From contig JAPPUL010000069.1 of the NCBI GenBank assembly GCA_026874595.1, forward strand, positions 744,001 through 808,000: a stretch of DNA of 64,000 nt, read 5' to 3'. Shown here in pieces: positions 17,543 to 26,977 of this stretch. The notes under the pieces were generated by a model. It saw nothing but the letters and a program-made list of their open reading frames with translations, made no database searches and had not been told where the DNA came from. Positions within the stretch are counted from its first letter, which is position 1. Every line of letters begins with the position of its first letter. Position numbers and translations under genes: made by a program. The DNA comes from Sipunculus nudus (taxonomy: Eukaryota > Annelida > Sipuncula > Golfingiida > Sipunculidae).

Positions 17543-17813
17543 TACTTATTTGCTCCTTATGCTTTTTTTTCTCCTTTAAACCCCTAACTCCTTTTTTTCT
17601 TTCTCTTTCTTTCTCTTTTTTTCTCTTTTTTTCTCTTTTTTTGCAGCTTTTTACCATAATCTATTTCTTCTTTGCACAATTACTCATTCTTTCCAAAAGA
17701 TAATAACTATTACTTCTTTTATTTATTCTTGACTTCATATATTAACTATTTTTACCTTTTTTGACTTTATCCCTTCTAATTTCATCCATTTAGGACGACT
17801 AGTTTAAACACTT

Positions 17814-19061
17814 ATGAATTTGTTATTTCTATATTTATTAATCGCTTGCTTTTCTATTATCTCTTTGTCTCAACAGGCTGACTCTCGTGTTGGCTCCGGA
17901 ATCCCTTTTCTTAATAAGAAAATCCTTAAAAAGTTCTTTTCTCCATTTTATTATACCCCAAACATTGATAACATCAACTCTCTCCTAAAAGCTAAGTTTA
18001 TCCCTGAAGATATAAACTCCTTTTATACAGTTTCGCAAAATAACTCCCCGCACAACTTCTTCATAAAACAAAGTGTCATCTCCAATAAATATAATACTAT
18101 CCCTTTTAAATCTCTTACTTTCAATCTTAAAGCTTCCTTCTTTTCAAAAAAAGATACTTTTATCGATTTAATACCTAAAAAGAAAACTACCTTGCCTACT
18201 TGGACACGCTCTTTAGACCTTTGGATTAAATCTTCATCTTCTAATATCTCTATTTCTTTTTTCCTTATAATGCCTAATAACAAACTCACCATTTATTCTA
18301 TCTCTCTCTCAAAAAATAAAGCTAACTTTTGGCATAAACGCTTTCTTAACCTCGTAAGTAAAAACCTAAAAGCTAATCCCAATCCCATCTCTTGGAATAA
18401 ACCCATCGTCCTTTCTAAAATCCGTATACTTAGAACCGATTCGGCCTCTCAGAAACACTTTAAAATGTCGTTCTCAAGCCCTTTTGTTTACAGCTTTAGA
18501 AAATCTTTTAAAAACCAATTCCTTGACCCCATACAATTTATTGAGCCTTTTAATCGCAATTTTAACAATGCTTTCGTTTTCAATTTAAACAATACGTCTA
18601 AAAAAGAGCTTTTTATTGACTCTCACTCTACTACTGCAACAAAGAATTTGAAACATTTGCTCTCTTTATTTAATGATAACTACTTCTTAGGCATTAATCT
18701 TCAGCCTTTTAATAAACAGTACCTTCTTATCGCTTTCTATCAAAAATATAAACTGCTTTGGGAACACAATATCTCCATCTGGATTAAAGGTTACAAAAAC
18801 TATGAACAGTTTTCTTTGATCTTTGAAGAGGGTAAGGGCAGATTCTTTGAACTTGCTTTAACTAATATCAACTTTAACGGTTGGAAACAGATATTTGCCC
18901 CTATCCCAAGACAATATATTACATATTTTAAAACGCCAGCTTCTAAACGATATATCAACATCATCGGTCTTAAAGTATCCCCTCATCCCAACCGCAAAAC
19001 CATTTCTCTTGCTATAGACCAACTGAATGCCGTTATTTTACAATCCTTGATTCGTAACTAA
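17814..19061 (+). CDS. FlaA-like flagellar filament outer layer protein (paralogue 1)
   Basis: A 415-residue exported protein. An N-terminal signal peptide ends near SLSQQADS. The C-terminal half reads ISIWIKGYKNYEQFSLIFEEG and INFNGWKQIFAPIP, the wording of spirochaetal FlaA, the sheath of the periplasmic flagella. The N-terminal half looks like a weaker copy of the same fold, suggesting a duplicated domain. It is a lagging-strand gene, rich in Asn, Ser, Phe and Lys, and no ribosome-binding site is visible near its ATG. It ends 5 bp from the end of the facing P-II gene. It may be a minor sheath protein rather than FlaA itself. Confidence 0.65.
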   Translation: MNLLFLYLLIACFSIISLSQQADSRVGSGIPFLNKKILKKFFSPFYYTPNIDNINSLLKAKFIPEDINSFYTVSQNNSPHNFFIKQSVISNKYNTIPFKSLTFNLKASFFSKKDTFIDLIPKKKTTLPTWTRSLDLWIKSSSSNISISFFLIMPNNKLTIYSISLSKNKANFWHKRFLNLVSKNLKANPNPISWNKPIVLSKIRILRTDSASQKHFKMSFSSPFVYSFRKSFKNQFLDPIQFIEPFNRNFNNAFVFNLNNTSKKELFIDSHSTTATKNLKHLLSLFNDNYFLGINLQPFNKQYLLIAFYQKYKLLWEHNISIWIKGYKNYEQFSLIFEEGKGRFFELALTNINFNGWKQIFAPIPRQYITYFKTPASKRYINIIGLKVSPHPNRKTISLAIDQLNAVILQSLIRN

Positions 19062-19066
19062 AACGC

Positions 19067-19414
19067 CTAGACTGCCTTTTCCATTCGCTCTCCTGTCCTT
19101 ATCTTTATACAATCATCTATCGGATATACAAAAATCTTACCATCCCCTACCTTACCCTCTACTCCTGTTCTTGCACTCTTTAATATCGCCTCTATTGCAA
19201 GTTCTACAAAATCATCATTCACTATTATTGTTAGCTTAAGCTTCCTCATGAAACTTACTTCGTACTTATGTCCTGAAAATACTTCCTCTTCCCTCTTCTG
19301 ACGTCCAAAACCATGTATCTCTGTTACATGCATGCGACTAACTCCTACCTCCGATAACCCCTCCTTTACCTTCTCCAATTTCCCAGGCTCTATTATTGCC
19401 TCTAGTTTCTTCAT
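19067..19414 (-). CDS. P-II family signal protein (GlnB/GlnK-like)
   Basis: A 115-residue P-II trimer subunit. The T-loop GFGRQKREEEVFSGHKYEV keeps Tyr51, the site uridylylated in enterics; position 46 is Phe instead of Tyr. The RTGVEGKVGDGKIFV and CIKIRTGERMEKAV blocks match the ATP/2-oxoglutarate site and C-terminus. The ATG overlaps the trkH stop by one base (TAATG), so it is translated with the K+ transporter. P-II usually pairs with the ammonium channel AmtB; the potassium context here suggests control of K+ uptake, which is inference. Confidence 0.9.
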   Translation of the reverse strand: MKKLEAIIEPGKLEKVKEGLSEVGVSRMHVTEIHGFGRQKREEEVFSGHKYEVSFMRKLKLTIIVNDDFVELAIEAILKSARTGVEGKVGDGKIFVYPIDDCIKIRTGERMEKAV

Positions 19415-20925
19415 TAATTATCACTCCTCTCCTTCTCCCAAGCAAATGGGAAAAATAATATCAATACCCCATAAAACTCAAGTCGCCCCAACAACATACA
19501 AAACGTCAATAGCCACTTCCCAACATCCGTTATATGGCCATAATTACCATCAGGCCCTATCTTTCCAAGCCCAGGCCCTACATTATTTAAAGTTGCAAGT
19601 ACTCCCGCAAAACTCTCAACTAAATCATTCTCAAAATAATTTAATATCAATACCGCTATTACTAAAACTATCATATGTAGCATTATAAAACCTAGCGTCG
19701 ACAGCAAAACACTATCTGCTACCACCTGATGTCCAACTCGGACCAACTTTATATGTCTTGGGTAAATAAACTTTACAAGCTCTATATATACATATTTAAA
19801 CAATAAGTATATCCTCATAAGCTTTATTCCTCCACTAGTTGACCCCGCACACCCCCCTACAAACATTAATATCAATATCAAAAATTGGCCAAAGGCTGTC
19901 CATACACCATAATGATATATATCTCCATCAAGACCAACTCCTAAACCTGTTGTTGTTATTATCGATACCACCTGAAATATGATATATCTTAAGGCCTTTA
20001 CTATATCTCCTTCATAATTACTTTCAAGCGTTGTTAATAATACCAAAACACTTACTACCAATATAGCAATAATATATATCCGAAACTCTCTATCCTTTAA
20101 ATAACTCCTCTCTTTCATTATTAATACTCTATAGTGCAAGGCGAAACTTGTTCCCGACAAAATCATGAAGAATATTACTATCCCTTCTACTGCTATTGCA
20201 TCATAATGTCCTATACTTTCATTTTTTATCGAGAAACCTCCCGTTGCTATCGTCGAAAATGAATGGCATATTGCATCAAAAAAATCCATTCCCACTATCA
20301 TTAAACTTATTGTCTGCATTACCGTAAATATTACATATATTCCCCACAATATCTTTGCTGTCTGACTTATCCTCGGCGATATCTTCTCCGATACCGGGCC
20401 CGGTACCTCAGCCTGGTATAACTGCATCCCTCCTATTCCAAGTGTCGGTAAGATTGCTATCGCAAGCACTATTATCCCCATCCCTCCAAGCCAATTTGAT
20501 AAACTTCTCCAGAACAATAACCCATGCGGAAAACTCTCTATATCTAAAAGTATTGTTGCACCTGTTGTTGTAAAGCCGCTCATCATCTCAAAATAAGCGT
20601 CTGTAAAGGTATGTATTACTCCTTTGTCTAATTCTGGATAGTAGTAGGAGTGCAGCATAAAAGGTATTGTTGCGAATAATGCTGCTGTTATCCAACCAAA
20701 GGTAACTATTGCAAAACTCTCGCGGGCTTTTAGATTTGTCTTCCTATACCTTTTTGTCAGCAAGTTTAAGACAACTCCTATTAGCATAGTAAGGCCTATC
20801 GACTCTATAAATGGCAGCATATCATTCTCACCATAGTATAGCGAGAACATTAACGGAAATATCTCAAAGAAACCTATAAATAGTATTAGTATGCTTTGTA
20901 CGTATAAAACTATTCCAAAATTCAT
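19414..20925 (-). CDS. trkH: Potassium uptake transmembrane protein TrkH
   Basis: The ion-conducting subunit of a Trk-type K+ uptake system. The 503-residue protein has about ten hydrophobic segments and the repeated selectivity-filter loops of the family: SGFTTTGAT, FSTIATGGFS, TTTGLGVG and ATLNNVGPGLG. GGCAGSTSGGIK is the expected cytoplasmic-side motif. It starts three bases after trkA and overlaps the P-II gene by one base. Regulation by the RCK subunit TrkA is expected from the family. Confidence 0.94.
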   Translation of the reverse strand: MNFGIVLYVQSILILFIGFFEIFPLMFSLYYGENDMLPFIESIGLTMLIGVVLNLLTKRYRKTNLKARESFAIVTFGWITAALFATIPFMLHSYYYPELDKGVIHTFTDAYFEMMSGFTTTGATILLDIESFPHGLLFWRSLSNWLGGMGIIVLAIAILPTLGIGGMQLYQAEVPGPVSEKISPRISQTAKILWGIYVIFTVMQTISLMIVGMDFFDAICHSFSTIATGGFSIKNESIGHYDAIAVEGIVIFFMILSGTSFALHYRVLIMKERSYLKDREFRIYIIAILVVSVLVLLTTLESNYEGDIVKALRYIIFQVVSIITTTGLGVGLDGDIYHYGVWTAFGQFLILILMFVGGCAGSTSGGIKLMRIYLLFKYVYIELVKFIYPRHIKLVRVGHQVVADSVLLSTLGFIMLHMIVLVIAVLILNYFENDLVESFAGVLATLNNVGPGLGKIGPDGNYGHITDVGKWLLTFCMLLGRLEFYGVLILFFPFAWEKERSDN

Positions 20926-20928
20926 ACG

Positions 20929-22290
20929 CTATCCAAAAAACTCCCCTACTACTTGTACTGTCTCTGAACTTGAAAATATTATTATCTTGTCGTCCGCCTT
21001 TATTAAATCTTCTCCTTTTGGTATGATCTTCTCCTGTCCTCGTATTATTGCTGCTATTAAACATCCTTTTGGAAAACGTATTTCTTTAAGGGGGATTCCT
21101 ATTAGCTTATTATCTTCTCTTACTATATATTCTATTATCTCTGCATTATTCTCTCCTAACATCACTATCGATAATACGTTTCCACGCCTTATGTATTTTA
21201 ATATTTCTCCGACTGTGGCTATCTTTGGTATAACAATTGCATCTACTCCCGCAAGCGATACCAACGGAAGATAATCTTTTCTCTGTATACTTGCTATTGT
21301 TTTGGGGACACTCTCTTGTTTAGCTATCATTGAGGCCAGAATGTTTTTTTCCTCATCATCTGATACCGCCAAAAATGAATCTATATTTCCTAACCCCTCC
21401 TCTACTAATGCCTCCCTATCTGTATAACTACAGTTTACGACCTCTATCTTATGAAATTGCTCCGAAAAACTTATACACTTAGCCCTATCCTCCTCTATCA
21501 CCTTAATAGATTTACCCTGTCTCTCAAACTCCTCGCATAGTAAGTGCGTTATTTTAGAAACCCCTATTATAAATACCTTATGTATTTCCTTGTATGATTC
21601 ATGAAAATATGGTGCTATAACAGCAAAGTCTTCCTTCTTTGCTATTATATAGACTTTATCACCTCCTACTAAATTGCCTTCTCCTTGCGGGACTATTAAC
21701 TCATCATTTCGGATTATCGCCAATATCAACATCCTCTTTAATGCCTCTATTTGGCCTATCTCCTTTATATTCATATCTGCTATCTGTAAGCCCGATGTTA
21801 TGCGATAACCCTTTATCATAACGTCTTCTTCATCAAACTCCACTATCTCAAAAGCTGCCGGCGACGTTATTAGTTTTAATATTCTTTCCGTTGTTACATG
21901 TTCCGGATTTATTAGTACATCTATTCCAAGCTCTTCTTTTGTAAATAATATTCCTTCTTCACCATCATCTAGCTTATCTCCAAAAAAATGATGCCTTATA
22001 CGTGCAATCTTAAAGGGCACATTAAATTTCTTTGCTATAAAACAGGCTATGATATTGCTCTCATCTTTATCTGTTGCCGCAATTAGTACATCACAAGTTT
22101 TTACTCCCGCCTTTAATAAGGTAGCTATCTCACTACCATAGCCAACAACTGTTAGTACATCAAGCTTACGGTTTATCTCTATTACCCTATAAGGATCTTT
22201 ATCTATTATTACCACATTATGTTCCTCTACTGTAAGCGTCTCTGCTATGTGATAACCTACCTCGCCTGCTCCTATTATTATTATATCCAT
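20929..22290 (-). CDS. trkA: Trk system potassium uptake regulatory subunit TrkA
   Basis: A 453-residue cytoplasmic subunit with two RCK_N/RCK_C units. The first begins IIIGAGEVGYHIAETL, a GxGxxG dinucleotide site with an acidic end to the second strand (VVIIDKD). The second begins near VFIIGVSKITHLL at about residue 230 and is more degenerate. It leads the trkA-trkH-P-II unit. Two RCK copies fit TrkA rather than the single-domain KtrA. Confidence 0.92.
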   Translation of the reverse strand: MDIIIIGAGEVGYHIAETLTVEEHNVVIIDKDPYRVIEINRKLDVLTVVGYGSEIATLLKAGVKTCDVLIAATDKDESNIIACFIAKKFNVPFKIARIRHHFFGDKLDDGEEGILFTKEELGIDVLINPEHVTTERILKLITSPAAFEIVEFDEEDVMIKGYRITSGLQIADMNIKEIGQIEALKRMLILAIIRNDELIVPQGEGNLVGGDKVYIIAKKEDFAVIAPYFHESYKEIHKVFIIGVSKITHLLCEEFERQGKSIKVIEEDRAKCISFSEQFHKIEVVNCSYTDREALVEEGLGNIDSFLAVSDDEEKNILASMIAKQESVPKTIASIQRKDYLPLVSLAGVDAIVIPKIATVGEILKYIRRGNVLSIVMLGENNAEIIEYIVREDNKLIGIPLKEIRFPKGCLIAAIIRGQEKIIPKGEDLIKADDKIIIFSSSETVQVVGEFFG

Positions 22291-22355
22291 TCTTTCTCTC
22301 TAAAACGTCTTATCTTACTACATATTTACTTCTTTTATCTATTTTATCTTAATAT

Positions 22356-23483
22356 TTAATTTGTAGGTAGTTTCATTGGCATTATTACTGAAAAGTAATC
22401 TTGTGTTCCCTTACCATTTATTAACATTGGGCCTGTGTCTTTTTGCAAAAAAATCTCTATTTCTTCTTCCTCTATTTCTTTTATCGCATCTAGGATGTAT
22501 CTATAATTAAACGCTATCTCAATATCTTCTCCTTTATATTCTATCTCAATCTCATCCTGTGCCTCTCCCAATAGTGCATTCCGTCCCATCACCCTTAAAA
22601 AGCCTTCTCGTATATCAAATCTTATTAACGATATCTTTTCATCTACTATTAGGGATACTCGCTTTATTACTTCTTCTAATGCTTTTCGATTTAATACTAG
22701 TTTCGTTTCTCCTTGCTTAGGTATTACTGTCGTATAATCCGGAAATTGCCCTTCATACAAGGTCGAGAATATCTCCATCTCTCCTATCCTGAAGAATATT
22801 TGCTTCTCTGTTACCGATATCTGGCTTTCTTTACTCTTATTTTCGTAACTGCTCAATATTCGTAATACTTCATGCAGTACCTTAGAAGGAACTATCACCC
22901 TAAGTTCGGGATATTCTTTTCCAGCTACTTCCTTCTTCAGATAGCTTAGCCGTCTGCCATCTGTTGAGACGTATACTTGTTCTGCTTTTTTTATCTCAAA
23001 GAGTATACCATTTAAAAAATATCTTGTTTCGTCTCTAGATACAGATGATATTGTCTTTTTTATTGCATCTAAAAGCTCTTCATCTTCTAATGTTAATATA
23101 TCTTCTTCAATAAATGTTGGCATATCTGGATAGTTGTCTTTTGGTATTCCCTGTATTGTAAACCTTGTCTTTATTTTCTTATCTACTGCTTGTATGCGTA
23201 GGGTGTTATTTATTTGAACTATTTGTATTTTCCCTTCGGGAAAGCTTCTTACTATTTCTACTAATTTCTTTGCATTTACTGTTAATGTCCCTTCATTTAT
23301 AATCTCAGCTTCTACCCAAGATTTAAAACCTATCTCCAGGTCTGTTGTATTTATCTTTATTTTATCTTCATCTGTCTCAAGTAATACATTTTCGAGTGCT
23401 GGTATTGTTGTTTTAGTTGAAATCATTTTTTCTGACAAACGTAATATGTTCTCAAAGTTCTCTTGTAAACATATAAATTCCAT
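22356..23483 (-). CDS. dnaN: DNA polymerase III beta sliding clamp DnaN
   Basis: The clamp that holds the replicative polymerase on DNA. It is 375 residues long with the usual three-domain length; SVSRDETRYFLNGI and YVSTDGRRLSY are family blocks and the C-terminus ends in SVIMPM as in most clamps. It follows dnaA with the same orientation, as in many bacteria, but recF and gyrB do not follow; the trk genes come next. Confidence 0.96.
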   Translation of the reverse strand: MEFICLQENFENILRLSEKMISTKTTIPALENVLLETDEDKIKINTTDLEIGFKSWVEAEIINEGTLTVNAKKLVEIVRSFPEGKIQIVQINNTLRIQAVDKKIKTRFTIQGIPKDNYPDMPTFIEEDILTLEDEELLDAIKKTISSVSRDETRYFLNGILFEIKKAEQVYVSTDGRRLSYLKKEVAGKEYPELRVIVPSKVLHEVLRILSSYENKSKESQISVTEKQIFFRIGEMEIFSTLYEGQFPDYTTVIPKQGETKLVLNRKALEEVIKRVSLIVDEKISLIRFDIREGFLRVMGRNALLGEAQDEIEIEYKGEDIEIAFNYRYILDAIKEIEEEEIEIFLQKDTGPMLINGKGTQDYFSVIMPMKLPTN

Positions 23484-23806
23484 ATGTATGTCCTCTTTAA
23501 ATATTTCCTTATCTCAATTTGTGTAGTTTTTAACTTAAGACATATATTTAAATAATATGTAAATAATAAATATATTATTCTTATTAATATATACTGTTCA
23601 TTTGTCTAAAATACACTATACAACCTATCCAGTAAAGATTTATATAGTTTAAAACATGTTTAAAACATCGTATTTTTTATAAACAAAGGTTATTAAGTTA
23701 AGAGTATATGCTATATAAATAAAGTATTTATAAAGAATATGTTTTAATAAATTTATATGCTTTTTATGACGGTATAATAATAGTACTTTTTGTTATGTTT
23801 TTATAA
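23484..23806. other. AT-rich dnaA-dnaN spacer with a DnaA-box-like site
   Basis: These 323 bases hold no gene. They are very AT-rich. TTATAAACA, one base from the DnaA consensus TTATNCACA, lies at 23677-23685. Two adjacent copies of GTTTAAAACAT lie at 23647-23668. It probably carries the dnaN promoter and may be an accessory part of the origin. Confidence 0.5.
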
Positions 23807-25183
23807 TTAGGTTGTATGACTTAACTTCATTTTTATATTCTCAATGTCATTACGTATAGATTCACTTTCCTTAAGTTCTTTTTCTATTTTACTATATGCA
23901 GATATTATAGTAGAGTGAGTTCTGCCGCCAAACTCATGTCCTAGGTCAGTTGTAGATAGAGAGGTTAACTCTTTAGCTAGATAAATTGATATATGGCGAG
24001 GTTTTACAATCAGGTTATTTCTTTTTTTGGATTTTAAATCAATAAAGCTAACGTTATAATACTTGGCGACCTGCTTTTGAATATCTTCTATGCTAATCTT
24101 TTTACTAATAATCTCTTTTTGTAAGATATCTCTTAAATTCTCATTAACAACTTTTAAAGTTAAGTCTTCTTTAAGCAGATTCTTAATAGCTTTAGTCTTA
24201 ATAACAGCAGCTTCTAGATCTCGTACATTATTGGTTACATTTTTAGCAAGGAAGTCTATGATTTCATCTTTAATTAATATATTATACTTCGCAAGTTTCT
24301 TTTTTATAATAGCTTTTCTAGTTTCAAAATTCGGAGGTTTTATATCTGCGACTAATCCTGAGGCAAAGCGAGATATTAGACGATCTGTTACTTTCTTTAA
24401 TTCTTGAGGAGAACGGTCGCTTGTAAAGACCATTTGTTTAGCTGATTGGTTTAATATGTTAAAAGTATGAAATAACTCTTCTTGTATACCTTCTTTTTGT
24501 TCAAGGAATTGAATATCATCGACTAAAAGAATATCAGAGTAACGGAATTTAAGACGGAATGCATGTACAGTTCCTTTTTGAAGAGAATTAATATACTCAT
24601 TTGTAAATTGTTCACTAGTTATGTATATTACTTGCATTAGAGGGTCATTTTTAGATATATCATGTCCTATTGCCTGCATAAGGTGTGTTTTGCCAAGACC
24701 AACTCCTCCATATATGAATAAGGGATTGTAGTCAGTGCCTGGGTATTCAGCTATCCGTTTAGCGGCGGCGTGGGCAAGCTGACTATTTATACCAACTACA
24801 AACTGCTCAAAAGTATATCTTTGTTCTAAAGTATGTTGTTTCGAGTTACTTTTTATTTTTGGGTTCTTTTGTTTTTGGGTATCTTGATTTCTTTTAGAAC
24901 TAATTATATTAGATTGGTCTTTTTGTTGTAAAGCTTCTTCTTGAGAATCTGACACATAAACTATAATCTCAAGTTTTGAGTTAAATCGTTTTTTAATAAA
25001 GTCTTTAAGAGCAGGTATATATTTGTCCTCAACCCGTTCTTTATAAAGGTTATTGGGAACAGACAGAAGTATTTTGTCATTGTCTTTAGACATAAACTTG
25101 ATATAATCAAGCCAAAGTTCTCTATCTTTCGGGAAGGTTTTATTAAGATACTCAAAAATAAGTTCATAAGATTCCATAGACAT
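23807..25183 (-). CDS. dnaA: Chromosomal replication initiator DnaA
   Basis: The initiator that opens the origin. The 458-residue protein has an N-terminal domain I, a variable Gln/Asn/Lys-rich linker (about 80-120), the AAA+ domain with Walker A GGVGLGKT (159-166) and Walker B ILLVDDIQFL, and a C-terminal DNA-binding domain with the signature GHEFGGRTHSTI. It points left, directly beside the strand switch. Its composition is less purine-skewed than that of more distant genes. Confidence 0.97.
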   Translation of the reverse strand: MSMESYELIFEYLNKTFPKDRELWLDYIKFMSKDNDKILLSVPNNLYKERVEDKYIPALKDFIKKRFNSKLEIIVYVSDSQEEALQQKDQSNIISSKRNQDTQKQKNPKIKSNSKQHTLEQRYTFEQFVVGINSQLAHAAAKRIAEYPGTDYNPLFIYGGVGLGKTHLMQAIGHDISKNDPLMQVIYITSEQFTNEYINSLQKGTVHAFRLKFRYSDILLVDDIQFLEQKEGIQEELFHTFNILNQSAKQMVFTSDRSPQELKKVTDRLISRFASGLVADIKPPNFETRKAIIKKKLAKYNILIKDEIIDFLAKNVTNNVRDLEAAVIKTKAIKNLLKEDLTLKVVNENLRDILQKEIISKKISIEDIQKQVAKYYNVSFIDLKSKKRNNLIVKPRHISIYLAKELTSLSTTDLGHEFGGRTHSTIISAYSKIEKELKESESIRNDIENIKMKLSHTT

Positions 25184-25576
25184 CTAACGACCATCAAAAA
25201 CATAAAACTAAAAAGTTATAAACAGGTTGCAAACAAAACGAATAAATCAAGCTATAGTTAAAACTAAGACTCACAAGTCATTATAAAAACAAGCAATACT
25301 CATTCAAAAAGTTATAAACAACTAATCGACAATATATGTACAACAATAAATAAAGTCGACTAAATACGACTAGACATTAGGCATTTAGATACGAGGAGTA
25401 TGTAATAAACACAAAACATATATAAAAAAACACTTAAATAGAAAAAGAAGAGGAATAGTATTCGGCAAAAAAAAGGTTTATGGTTTTAAAGCTTTTTTTT
25501 ATGTATATTTCTATAATATCTTCTATACTAGGTATATTAGATTAATTAGAATAGATTTTTTTAGGAGTAGATAATT
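25184..25576. other. oriC: Probable chromosomal replication origin (oriC) region
   Basis: These 393 bases hold no gene and separate leftward dnaA from the rightward iron operon. Near-consensus DnaA boxes TTATAAACA lie at 25216-25224 and 25312-25320, both within an AAAAGTTATAAACA context, and a third copy lies beyond dnaA. The region is AT-rich, with a T/A-rich stretch near 25490-25560 that could be the unwinding element or the iron-operon promoter. Gene orientation and purine skew both reverse here. Confidence 0.65.
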
Positions 25577-26932
25577 ATGAAATCAAGACTAATAGGGTTT
25601 AAAGTATATATAGTTATACTGCTGCTTGGTTTTGGAATGAGCGGGACATTCTGCTCTACTGAGGAAAGTACATTATCCATCGTTACATCCTTCCCTAAAG
25701 ACCTAACAACAAGTTTTAAAAATGCATTTGAAGATAAGAACGAAAATCTAAAAGTAACAATTCTAAATAAGTCTACATCGTCTAGTATAAAGTATATTCA
25801 AGAAACAGCATCAAAAAATAATATAGACTTATTTTGGGCATCCGCTCCAGATGCTTTTGAAGTACTAAAAGAAAACAACTTACTACAAAAACATGAAGTA
25901 AACATAAGCGGAATACCTAATAAAATAGGCTCCTTCCCAATTAATGATCCAGAAGGGTATTATAAAGGTTTTGCAGCAGCAGGTTATGGAATCATGTGGA
26001 ATACACGCTATACAAAAGCAAAAGAACTACCAGCACCAAAAGATTGGGAAGACTTGAAAAAACCTGTCTATTTTAATCATGTTGCGATGTCTTCCCCTTC
26101 TCGTTCAGGCACCACTCATCTTACATTAGAGACTATCCTACAATCTAAAGGTTGGACTAAAGGTTGGGAGACTATGAAGTTCATTGCAGGGAACTTTAGA
26201 ACAGTTACTGAACGGAGTTTTGGAGTTCCTGATGGAGTAAATAGCGGAGATTTTGGTATTGGTATAGTTATCGATTTTTTTGGATTATCTTCAAAAGGAG
26301 CAGGGTTTCCTGTTGAATTTATATATCCTCCAAAAACATCTTTGGTCCCCGCAAATATTGCTATCATAAAAAATGCACCAAATAAAGAAATGGCTGTTAA
26401 ATTCATTGATTTTATATTATCAGATGAAGGACAAGAAATATTATTAGACCCGAAAATACGTCGACTACCAGTAAATCCAAAAACTTATACTAAAGCTCCT
26501 AAACATTTTCCAAACCCTTTTACCGATAGTGCACTTAAAACTGCTTTGTATTTTGATCTTAATTTATCTAAATCTAGATACAATTTGATTAACTCCTTAT
26601 TCGATGTAATGATTACATATCGAATGGAGGCCCTACGAAAAGCTACCAAAGCTATACATGATGCATCTGGAAAACTAAATGCTTTGTCAACACCAAATTT
26701 AAAAGCAAAAGCCCTTATTGAAAAAGCAAAAGAATTATTAGTAGCAGTACCTATTGATGAGGCAAAGGCTAACAATAAAGAATTTAGTGCGATTTTTACT
26801 AAAAAACGTAAAAAAGCTACGGATAAAGTAACAGGCAGGCAGGCAGAAGTTGAGGCTAAGTGGGATGAGTTTATTCAGAAAAATTATAAAGAGGCTGAAG
26901 AATTAGCCAAAAAGGCAATCTCTATGATGTGA
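25577..26932 (+). CDS. ABC transporter substrate-binding protein, Fe(III) type
   Basis: A 451-residue exported binding protein of extracellular solute-binding family 1. A signal sequence (about 1-27) ends near a cysteine; the residue before it is Phe, so lipid attachment is doubtful. The mature part has the SIVTSFPKDL opening, NIDLFWASAPDAFE, and a PANIAIIKNAPNKEMAVKFIDFILSDEGQE block typical of FbpA-like proteins. About 100 extra C-terminal residues are Lys/Ala-rich helices, longer than the usual 340. It is followed by fused permease and ATPase genes. Iron is the best guess for the substrate. Confidence 0.82.
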   Translation: MKSRLIGFKVYIVILLLGFGMSGTFCSTEESTLSIVTSFPKDLTTSFKNAFEDKNENLKVTILNKSTSSSIKYIQETASKNNIDLFWASAPDAFEVLKENNLLQKHEVNISGIPNKIGSFPINDPEGYYKGFAAAGYGIMWNTRYTKAKELPAPKDWEDLKKPVYFNHVAMSSPSRSGTTHLTLETILQSKGWTKGWETMKFIAGNFRTVTERSFGVPDGVNSGDFGIGIVIDFFGLSSKGAGFPVEFIYPPKTSLVPANIAIIKNAPNKEMAVKFIDFILSDEGQEILLDPKIRRLPVNPKTYTKAPKHFPNPFTDSALKTALYFDLNLSKSRYNLINSLFDVMITYRMEALRKATKAIHDASGKLNALSTPNLKAKALIEKAKELLVAVPIDEAKANNKEFSAIFTKKRKKATDKVTGRQAEVEAKWDEFIQKNYKEAEELAKKAISMM

Positions 26933-26977
26933 AATAGCTATTAATATAATTAAAAAGAGCTTGCATATGTTAAATAT

